DNA of 64,000 nt from Planctomycetota bacterium (GTDB lineage Bacteria; Planctomycetota; UBA1135; GCA-002686595). The notes beneath the pieces were generated by a model. It made no database searches. It saw only the letters and a list, made by a program, of their open reading frames with translations, and was not told the origin of the DNA. Every line of letters starts with the position of its first letter. Positions within the stretch are counted from its first letter, which is position 1. A program made the position numbers and the translations under genes. Location: positions 62,001 to 126,000 of the forward strand of contig JADHOC010000003.1 in the NCBI GenBank assembly GCA_016779205.1, written 5' to 3'. Positions 45,615 to 52,075 of the stretch are shown one piece after another.

Positions 45615-47851
45615 GAGAGCACCTCCTTCACGCCGCGGGCGATGTCGTCCTCGGAGAGCAGCACCACGTCTGCGGCAGGCCCGAGGGGGATGTAGGTGTC
45701 CGCGCTCCGGACCGTGCGCATGCGCCCCGTGTAGCCTCGCTCCACGAGGCCGCTGATCACCGCGTCGGCGATCCCGGCGCCGGTCGCGCGGCACTCGTCC
45801 GCGACGAGGACCGCGCCGCAGTCCTCCGCGTGGGTCAGGATCTCATCCATGGGCAGGGGGTTGAGCCAACGCACGTCCATGATCCGCGCCCTGACCCCCT
45901 GCGCCTCGAGCTGACGCGCCGCCCTCAGGGCGAGCCGATAGCCGTTGGCGTAGGTGACCACGAGCACATCGCCGTGCTCGGCGTGCGCGATCCCGACCTC
46001 GCCGGGGAGCAGCGCCGAGTCCGCGGAGCCGTCCGGCACCGGATAGTCGCTGAGCCAGAGCCCGTCCCCCTCCTCGTAGAGGTCCCGCATGTGGTAGAGC
46101 GCGATGGGCTCCAGGAAGACCACGACGCGACCCGACTCCTGGGCCATGGCCAGCGAGCCGCGCAGCATCCGGGCCGCGTCCGCGCCGTTGGACGGGCACG
46201 CGATCGTGAGCCCCGGAATCTCCCGCAGGGCGCCGATGGAGTTGTCGTTGTGGAAGTGACCGCCGAACCCGCGCTGATACGCGAGCCCCGCGATCCGAAC
46301 GACCATCGGGTTCGCGAACTGACGATCGCTGAAGAACTGCAGGGAGCACGCCTCACCCCGGATCTGGTCGATCGCGTTGTGGAGGTAGGCGAGGTAGGGG
46401 ATCTCCGGGACCGGGAGCAGCCCCACGAGTGAGGCCCCCTGGGCCACGCCGAGGATGGTGGTCTCGTCCAGCAGCGTGTCGAAGCAGCGGGACCGGCCGA
46501 ACTGGGCCTGGAGGTTCTGGGTGATGCCGTACACGCCTCCCTTGCGGCCGACGTCCTCTCCGAAGCAGATCATGCCCTGGCGGCGGATCATCTCATCGTG
46601 CAGGGCGTCGTTGATGCGAGCGCCGAGGGTCCGCCTCGTGGGCGCCTTCGCCTTCTCCGGCAGGCGGGCGCCGAAGACCGCGTCGCGCTCCTCGGTCGGG
46701 ATCGCCGCGGTCGCGGCCGCTCTCCAGACCTCGGGGGCCTCCGGGGCGAGGGGCTCGATGACCTCGGCGGCGCTCGTGAGTCGCGGTCGACGGCGCGCCT
46801 CCTGGGATCCGGCGCGCACCCGGTCGCGGGTCGTGCGGACGATCTCACGCAGCTGCTCGGGGGTCGCGGCGCCGCACTCCACCAGCCGCCGGGCGTTGGT
46901 GAGCACGGGGTCCCGCGCCTCCGCCTCCTCGATCTCCTCCTGCGACATGTACGCCGACTGCACGTCGCTCCCCGCGTGGCCCCAGAGCCGGTGGCACCGC
47001 AGGCGCAGGAACGTGGGCTGCCGGGTGGTCCGGCAGGTCTGGATCGCCAGGGAGACCGTGTCCCACATCTCCTCGAGCTCGCCCGAAGCCTCGAAGTAAC
47101 GCAGGTGCTCGAGCCTCGAGAAGAAGTCCCGGATCCAACGCCGGGGCGTCTCGACGCTGATGCCGCGCTGGTTGTCCTCGCAGACGAAGAGCACCGGGGT
47201 GGGGTTCATGCGCCGCCACGCGTAGCGCGCCGAGTTGATGCCCGAGAGCGCGGTGGCGTGGTTGACGCTCGCGTCGCCGAAGGTGCAGCAGGTGATCGCG
47301 TCCTCGGGGAGCCCCGTGTCGATCCCGAGCTTGGCGGCGCGCCGGAGCGAGTAGGCCGCGCCCACCGCCTTCGGCACGTGGCTCGCGATGGTGCTGGTCT
47401 GGGGCGGGACCCAGGTCTCCTTGGAGCCCCAGACCTTGTGCCGCCCCGAGGAGACCGGGTCGTCCTTGGCCGCGCAGAAGCTGAGGAGCGTGTCGAAGAG
47501 CGGCGTGCCGTCATCCACCTGGCGCAGACGCGACGCCATGAAGGCCCCGGAGCGATAGTGCAGGAACGTCGGGTCGCTGGTGCGCAGCTGGGCGCCGACG
47601 ATCGCGTTCTGCTCGTGCCCGGCGCTGCTGATGGTGTAGAAGCCCTCGCCGTCCCGCTTGAGCTCACGGGCCGCGACGTCGAGGCACCGCGAGAGGACCT
47701 GGTCCTCCCAGAGTTGCACCGCCACGCGAGCCGTGAGGGTCGTCCCCACCCGAAGGGGGTCACCCGGCCCGAGCAGCCTGGGGGCGGCCTCGGCCGACTC
47801 GAGGTAGCCGTCGAGATTCGCCTCCACCACGGCGACGCGGTTGGTGCTCAT
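45611..47851 (-). CDS. 2-oxoacid dehydrogenase E1, alpha and beta fused (TPP-dependent)
   Basis: The 746-aa protein joins both E1 subunits. Residues ~30-370 are E1-alpha: FYTISSAGHEQNAIVGAQLR, LHYRSGAFMA and the TPP-Mg motif CTFGDASVNHATALSGINSA. Residues ~405-746 are E1-beta: RINDALHDEMIRRQGMICFG, EDVGRKGGVYGITQNL, DTLLDETTILGVAQGASLVG and HFHNDNSIGALREIPGL. It resembles branched-chain 2-oxoacid E1 enzymes. E1 decarboxylates a 2-oxoacid and passes the acyl group to lipoyl-E2, but no E2 or E3 gene is here; instead an FabD-like acyltransferase is translationally coupled. AGGAG eight bases before the ATG at 47851 supports the start. Confidence 0.88.
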   Translation of the reverse strand: MSTNRVAVVEANLDGYLESAEAAPRLLGPGDPLRVGTTLTARVAVQLWEDQVLSRCLDVAARELKRDGEGFYTISSAGHEQNAIVGAQLRTSDPTFLHYRSGAFMASRLRQVDDGTPLFDTLLSFCAAKDDPVSSGRHKVWGSKETWVPPQTSTIASHVPKAVGAAYSLRRAAKLGIDTGLPEDAITCCTFGDASVNHATALSGINSARYAWRRMNPTPVLFVCEDNQRGISVETPRRWIRDFFSRLEHLRYFEASGELEEMWDTVSLAIQTCRTTRQPTFLRLRCHRLWGHAGSDVQSAYMSQEEIEEAEARDPVLTNARRLVECGAATPEQLREIVRTTRDRVRAGSQEARRRPRLTSAAEVIEPLAPEAPEVWRAAATAAIPTEERDAVFGARLPEKAKAPTRRTLGARINDALHDEMIRRQGMICFGEDVGRKGGVYGITQNLQAQFGRSRCFDTLLDETTILGVAQGASLVGLLPVPEIPYLAYLHNAIDQIRGEACSLQFFSDRQFANPMVVRIAGLAYQRGFGGHFHNDNSIGALREIPGLTIACPSNGADAARMLRGSLAMAQESGRVVVFLEPIALYHMRDLYEEGDGLWLSDYPVPDGSADSALLPGEVGIAHAEHGDVLVVTYANGYRLALRAARQLEAQGVRARIMDVRWLNPLPMDEILTHAEDCGAVLVADECRATGAGIADAVISGLVERGYTGRMRTVRSADTYIPLGPAADVVLLSEDDIARGVKEVLS

Positions 47852-47972
47852 CGAATCTTCTCCTGCGGCCGGGGTCGAACCATGGGGACGGAGGGTAGCG
47901 CCAGCGCCACCGGTCCGGGGCGCTCAGACGCGAGAGCATCCGACCGTCGCGCTTCGGAGCATCCCTCTCCCC

Positions 47973-48167
47973 TCAGCCCAGCGAGCAGGTCGCGCGCCGC
48001 GGGCACCGCTTGCACATCTTGCGCAGGGGCTTGTCGCAGCACTTCTTCTTCAGGCCCCCCTTGGGGCTGCTCTTCTTCTTCTTTCCCAGCGGATCGTGCC
48101 GCCCCCGGATGCCGCGGCCCCCGCGCCAGCGCGTGGGCCGCGCCGGTCGGGCGCCTCCGCCGGAAGA
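47973..48167 (-). CDS. Tiny Cys/Lys-rich protein, start uncertain
   Basis: The open frame ending in TGA at 47973-47975 closes with GKKKKSSPKGG, LKKKCCDKPLRKMCKRCPRR and ATCSLG. Its CC-x8-C-x2-C-x5-C pattern in a Lys-rich context resembles short Cys-rich proteins seen widely in bacteria and suggests metal binding. The frame runs from a TAG at 48168-48170 but holds no ATG, GTG or TTG ahead of the conserved part. Translation must begin at a rare codon (an ATC lies in front of RGRHDPLGKKKK) or the 5' end has been altered. A Fur-box-like dyad lies just upstream, suggesting iron control. The coordinates are the maximal open frame, not a proven CDS. Confidence 0.5.
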   Translation of the reverse strand, partial: SSGGGARPARPTRWRGGRGIRGRHDPLGKKKKSSPKGGLKKKCCDKPLRKMCKRCPRRATCSLG

Positions 48168-48174
48168 CTACGCG

Positions 48175-48192
48175 ATTGAGACTCGTTCTCAG
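48175..48192. promoter_or_regulatory. Fur-box-like inverted repeat
   Basis: ATTGAGACTCGTTCTCAG at 48175-48192 is an inverted repeat (TGAGA/TCTCA) and differs at only a few positions from the common Fur-box form ATTGAGAATCATTCTCAA. It lies just upstream of the Cys/Lys-rich frame and downstream of the DinB-like gene. Iron-dependent repression of the small gene is inferred. Confidence 0.5.
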
Positions 48193-48237
48193 GCGATGGG
48201 CGGCTTTTTTTGCCCCCTGAGACCGATTGCTACACCC

Positions 48238-48750
48238 CTACCACTCCCCGGCGTAGGACGAGACGAAGCCCGGCGCGTCGCGCTGGGACAGGTCGAAGCT
48301 GCGGCGGGCGATCATCTTGGTCATGATCGCGTCATAGCTCGCCCAGGAGACCAGCAGGTCACCGGCGCGGACCGGGCCGAGCTTGGGCTCCTCGTGGGTG
48401 GCGGTCCAGTTGGCGGCGCCGAGCCCCTTGAGCCACTGCACGCTCTTGAGCCGCTCGCGCTGGAACTTCTCGGCCTCGCGGTCGAGCTTGCGCTCGTTGT
48501 AGTTCAGCTCGTCGAGCCCGTCGTCGGCCTCGACCCGAGGCCACGGCTTCTCCGGGTCACGCAAGGTCAACTCCAGCCGGGGCCGGAAGTCCAGCACCTC
48601 CCGGTCACACAGGTTCCCGACGATCTCCAGCACCGACATCCCCCCCTCGGCGGGACGCCAGCGGGCCTGATCGGAGGGGAGGCCCTGAACGAGCTGACGT
48701 AGCTGGTAGGCAAATGCCTCCAGACGGCCGATGAGAAGGTCGGGATTCAT
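48238..48750 (-). CDS. DinB-like four-helix protein lacking canonical metal His
   Basis: The 170-aa product from the ATG at 48750 (MNPDLLIGRLEAFAYQLRQL) has the DinB/YfiT helical pattern: LPSDQARWRPAEGGMSVLEI and VGNLCDREVLDFRPRLELTL, then AGDLLVSWASYDAIMTKMIA. DinB proteins usually place three His for a divalent metal, with H in the second helix and HDxxH in the last. Here those positions are N-L-C-D and W-A-S-Y-D-A-I-M-T, so the metal site appears lost. Thiol-transferase or hydrolase activity is therefore doubtful. The frame is open upstream to 48900 but the extension is not family-like. Confidence 0.7.
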   Translation of the reverse strand: MNPDLLIGRLEAFAYQLRQLVQGLPSDQARWRPAEGGMSVLEIVGNLCDREVLDFRPRLELTLRDPEKPWPRVEADDGLDELNYNERKLDREAEKFQRERLKSVQWLKGLGAANWTATHEEPKLGPVRAGDLLVSWASYDAIMTKMIARRSFDLSQRDAPGFVSSYAGEW

Positions 48751-48906
48751 TGGATTGGGGAGAGGGCGCAGGGGTTGGACCGATGTTCGACACATGCCGT
48801 CGAAGCCTGGCCCCCATGGAGTCTGCTGGTCCACGGGGCCGCCAATGCGCCCTGCTAGGCCGCTACAATGCCCTTCGGTCAGAACACGCCAACACCGCAC
48901 CCCAAA

Positions 48907-49659
48907 ATGGTCCGCAACCTCGTCCTAGGCTCATTCGCCCTCCTCGCCGCCTTCTGGAGCTTCATCTACTACGACCGCTCCACGGAGGCCACGCGCGCGC
49001 TCCGGGTCCGGGATGACCGGATCGCCCACCTTGAGATGGACAACGGGCAGAAGGCGGTCCGCATCGAGGCCCTCGACAAGGCCGTCGAGTCCCTGGAGGC
49101 GGAGGTCTCCCGGCTCGAGCTCGCCCGTCAGCTCCTCCAGCTCGACCACCGGATCGCCCGCATCGAGGTCCTCCGCCAGGGGCCCGCCAGCGGAGGCACT
49201 GGTGAGGTCGAGACCGAGGTCCTCTTCACCGAGCTCGACCCCGACGGGGAGCCCATCGGGCCAGGAAAGGAGGTCACCCTCCCCGGGACGCGGCTCTACG
49301 TCGAGGGCATCGTCGTGAAGTTCAGCGACACCTACGTGGAGGAGGGTGACCCGTTGCGGGGGACCTCGATCTGCCTGCTCCAGCGGATGTTCTCCGAGGA
49401 GCTGGCGCCCGAGAAGGGCGTCGAGCTCGACTCGATCAACAAGCACCCCCTCCCCTTCACAGGCGACGACCTGCCGGACCCCCTCTATACCGACCTCTTC
49501 GAGAGGGTCTGGGACTACGCCAACGATCCTGCCGCGGCAGAGCGGCTCGGGGTCCGCGCCATCCAGGCAGAGGCCCCCTCCGTGGAGGCACGCGCCGGCC
49601 AGCGGTATCGGCTGGAGCTGCGCCAGTCGGGGGGCATGACTCTGCGCGCCGAGGAGTGA
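48907..49659 (+). CDS. Membrane-anchored coiled-coil protein, hypothetical
   Basis: From the ATG at 48907 (MVRNLVLGSFALLAAFWSFI) the 250-aa product has a short membrane anchor (~3-20), then a coiled coil (~28-78, with HLEMDNGQKAVRIEALDKAV and ESLEAEVSRLELARQLLQLD). A beta-rich periplasmic domain follows (ARIEVLRQGPASGGTGEVET, VLFTELDPDGEPIGPGKEV, RYRLELRQSGGMTLRAEE). The layout resembles small envelope scaffold proteins, but I recognise no family. An upstream in-frame ATG at 48868 adds thirteen residues and is less likely because it displaces the anchor. A hairpin follows at 49714. Confidence 0.7.
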   Translation: MVRNLVLGSFALLAAFWSFIYYDRSTEATRALRVRDDRIAHLEMDNGQKAVRIEALDKAVESLEAEVSRLELARQLLQLDHRIARIEVLRQGPASGGTGEVETEVLFTELDPDGEPIGPGKEVTLPGTRLYVEGIVVKFSDTYVEEGDPLRGTSICLLQRMFSEELAPEKGVELDSINKHPLPFTGDDLPDPLYTDLFERVWDYANDPAAAERLGVRAIQAEAPSVEARAGQRYRLELRQSGGMTLRAEE

Positions 49660-49713
49660 GCCCGCACCTGAGACATCGGGCCGCACCGCGCGCGGGGAGC
49701 ATGGGAAAAGAAG

Positions 49714-49745
49714 AGGCGCCGAGCCTCTACTGAGGTCCGGCGCCT
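49714..49745 (+). terminator. Hairpin downstream of the coiled-coil gene
   Basis: AGGCGCCG (49714-49721) pairs with CGGCGCCT (49738-49745), with a weaker CTC/GAG pairing inside the loop. It lies 55 bp past the stop at 49659. No T tract follows. Confidence 0.5.
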
Positions 49746-49888
49746 GGGTCCCTTCCCGGGGACATGCCTGGTGTCTACATCCGCCGCCCATCGGGCGCCG
49801 GGCGCTGAACCCCAGCCAGTTCGTAACTCCTTACAGGCCTCATTTCGGGCCTCGCCACCGGCTGGATGCGGGCGCCGCGAAGTCCAGC

Positions 49889-49927
49889 AAAAAAAAAATG
49901 GCCGGCGATCCGAGGATCACCGGCCAT
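49889..49927 (-). terminator. Intrinsic terminator of the fasciclin gene
   Basis: On the minus strand a 14-bp stem with one mismatch (49927-49914 pairing with 49911-49898, two-base loop) is followed by nine T residues (49897-49889). This is a textbook Rho-independent terminator 20 bp past the fasciclin stop. Confidence 0.9.
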
Positions 49928-49946
49928 CGGGGTGAGGACCCTGCGC

Positions 49947-50897
49947 TCAGGGGAGCAGGACGGTGTCGATCACGTGGATGACGCCGTTGGAGGCCTCGAT
50001 GTCCGTGGCGACGATGTTGGCGTTGCCGATCTTGGCGCCGTCCTTGTTGATGGCGACCGCCAGCTCGGTGCCGCCGATGGTCGGGGCCTTGTCGAGCTTG
50101 GCCGCCTGGTCCGCGTAGACGCGCCCGGAGACGATGTGGTGCTTGAGGATGGCGGCGAGGCGCCCCTTGTTCTCCGGCTTGAGGAGCGTGGCCACCGTGC
50201 CCTCGGGCAGCTTGGCGAAGGCCTCATCCGTGGGGGCGAAGACGGTGAAGGGGCCACCCTTGGTGAGAGCGTCCACCAGGCCGGCGGCCTTGGCGGCGGC
50301 GAGGAGCGTGCCGAAAGAGCCTGCGCCCGTGGCGACCTCGGCGAGGTTCTTGGACTCGGGGAGCATGACCGTGTCGATGACGTGGATCACGCCGTTCGAG
50401 CAGACGATGTCCGCCGTCACGACGGTGGCCCCGTCGATGGTCACGGAGCCCTCATCGATCGCGATGTCGAGGCGCTGGCCGTTGAGGGTGGTGGCCGTGG
50501 TGAGCTTGTCCTTCGCGATCTGCTTCGAACGGACGTCGCCGGCGACCACGTGGTAGGTGAGGATGCCCGTCAGCGCACCCCGGTTCTTCTCCTCGAGGAG
50601 GGACTCCACGGTGCCCTTCGGCAGCTTGGCGAAGGCGGCGTCGGTGGGCGCGAAGACCGTGAACGGGCCCTCTCCCTGCAGCGCACCGATGAGCTCAGCG
50701 CTCTTCAGCGCGGTGGCGAGCGTCTCGAAGCTCCCGGCCTTGACCGCGGTGGTCACGATGTCGTCCACGGCGTTCGAGGCGAGGGCGGCCCGCGGCGTCG
50801 AGCTGCAGGTCTTGGAGCAGGGAGTGTCGTCGGAGCCGGTGGAGGCGAAGCTGGCGGCCGCGAGCGCGAAGCCAGTGAGGGCGAAGGTGAGTTTCAT
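49947..50897 (-). CDS. Secreted protein with two fasciclin (FAS1) domains
   Basis: From the ATG at 50897 the 316-aa product has a signal peptide (LTFALTGFALAAASFA) and a Cys-bearing linker (DDTPCSKTCSSTP). Two FAS1 domains follow at ~45-178 and ~180-316. Each has the family's conserved pieces: GSFETLATALKSAELIGALQ with GPFTVFAPTDAAFAKLPKGT and LTYHVVAGDVRS, ending NGVIHVIDTVMLP; then GSFGTLLAAAKAAGLVDALT with GPFTVFAPTDEAFAKLPEGT and LKHHIVSGRV, ending NGVIHVIDTVLLP. FAS1 proteins mediate adhesion or matrix attachment. It has its own intrinsic terminator and is probably a single-gene transcript. The upstream open frame to 51059 lacks a signal peptide and is excluded. Confidence 0.93.
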   Translation of the reverse strand: MKLTFALTGFALAAASFASTGSDDTPCSKTCSSTPRAALASNAVDDIVTTAVKAGSFETLATALKSAELIGALQGEGPFTVFAPTDAAFAKLPKGTVESLLEEKNRGALTGILTYHVVAGDVRSKQIAKDKLTTATTLNGQRLDIAIDEGSVTIDGATVVTADIVCSNGVIHVIDTVMLPESKNLAEVATGAGSFGTLLAAAKAAGLVDALTKGGPFTVFAPTDEAFAKLPEGTVATLLKPENKGRLAAILKHHIVSGRVYADQAAKLDKAPTIGGTELAVAINKDGAKIGNANIVATDIEASNGVIHVIDTVLLP

Positions 50898-51118
50898 TGC
50901 TGGTTCGAAAGGCCTTGAGGCGGCCCGGTTTTGAGGCAAGATCGGCGGACCAGAAGGGGGTCCGCGAGGGGTTTTGGAGATGGGCGCGGCGAGCGTCGTG
51001 GCCCGGTCTCCCTCTCGTACGCCAGCTTTCGGGAGGCCCCGAAGTTCAGATGCAAGCACCCGCGCGGTTCACCGAAGTCACACACCGACCGTACCGACGA
51101 GACCTGCGTCACCTTGAC

Positions 51119-52075
51119 ATGGCTGCGCTGCTCGTGCTGATGGCCGGGTGCCAGTCCACAGAGCCCGCGGCGGCCCCCCGTCCGCTCTCGGCCAAGAGTG
51201 ACCGTGACTCCATCACGGTCCTCGCCGGGAGCGACCTGCTGGCCCGCATGCGGGTCGGGTTCAGGGAACGTATGTCCATGAGCCGGCTGCGCTCCTCCAA
51301 CGGGATCGACGTGCTCCGCGGGTTCCCCGTGGAGCCACGCCCCGGGGAGTCCGTGGACCACCCCGAGCAGACCGGCGCCTGGTTCGGCCACGGCGACATG
51401 GACGGCGACGACCTGTGGTATGGCAGCGGCGGCGGCGTGGTGCGGGAGCAGGTCCTGCGAATCGAGTCCGACTCCTCTGCCTCCCTCATCGCCCAGGTCG
51501 AGTGGTCGAACAGCGCAGGCGCCAGGATCTGCGGCGAGCAGCGCCGGGTGCGGTTCGAGGTCGAGGGGCCGCTCCACCTCGTGGACTTCGACATGTCCCT
51601 GACCGCCTCCGCCAATGGGCTGGTCTTCGGCGACGTCAAGGAGGGCTTCTTCGCGGCGCGCCTCGCGGACCCCTTCCGCTCATCGGCCGGCGCCCTCACG
51701 TTCGGATCCACGGGCGCCACGGGCAGCGACCTGTGGGGCCAGCGCGCACGCTGGATCGCCTCGACCTGCACGGCGGTCTCGGGAGAGGTGGCGACCGTCT
51801 GCATCCTGGAGGACCCGCGCAACGCCGGGCACCCGACCCGCTGGCAGGTCCGGCCGTACGGCCTGGTGGCCGCCAACCCCTTCGCGAGCGGAGCGTTCAC
51901 CGAGGACCCGGACGATGACGAGCCGGTGATCGTGGACAGCCACGGCGGCGTCCGCCTGCGCTATCGAGTCGTGGTCGCACCCGCCGCCCTCTCGTTCATG
52001 GAGGTCGACGCGCTCTGGGCCGAGTACGCGCAACGGGGCGGCGGGTCAGCCGCCGCCACGGGCGCCCTCCCCTAG
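51119..52075 (+). CDS. PmoA-like (DUF6807-type) lipoprotein
   Basis: The 318-aa product from the ATG at 51119 begins MAALLVLMAGCQSTEPA, a short lipoprotein signal with Cys at residue 11. The rest resembles the 'methane oxygenase PmoA'/DUF6807 family of planctomycetes: IDVLRGFPVEPRPGESVDHP, then EQTGAWFGHGDMDGDDLWY and RIESDSSASLIAQVEWSNSA, an FDMSLTASANGLVFGDVKEG stretch and HPTRWQVRPYGLVAANPF. Despite the name, the family is not methane monooxygenase; it is found near sugar-utilisation genes and has no proven activity. Its TAG overlaps the stop of the convergent sortilin-like gene in one CTAG. Confidence 0.75.
   Translation: MAALLVLMAGCQSTEPAAAPRPLSAKSDRDSITVLAGSDLLARMRVGFRERMSMSRLRSSNGIDVLRGFPVEPRPGESVDHPEQTGAWFGHGDMDGDDLWYGSGGGVVREQVLRIESDSSASLIAQVEWSNSAGARICGEQRRVRFEVEGPLHLVDFDMSLTASANGLVFGDVKEGFFAARLADPFRSSAGALTFGSTGATGSDLWGQRARWIASTCTAVSGEVATVCILEDPRNAGHPTRWQVRPYGLVAANPFASGAFTEDPDDDEPVIVDSHGGVRLRYRVVVAPAALSFMEVDALWAEYAQRGGGSAAATGALP

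Noticed and set aside
49889-49898. A run of ten A residues as a slippery or phase-variable tract
   Set aside because: It is non-coding and forms the T tract of the fasciclin gene's intrinsic terminator on the opposite strand.
51119-52075. Methane monooxygenase subunit
   Set aside because: The family name 'PmoA-like' is misleading; there are no membrane helices or copper ligands of particulate methane monooxygenase and the protein is a predicted lipoprotein.
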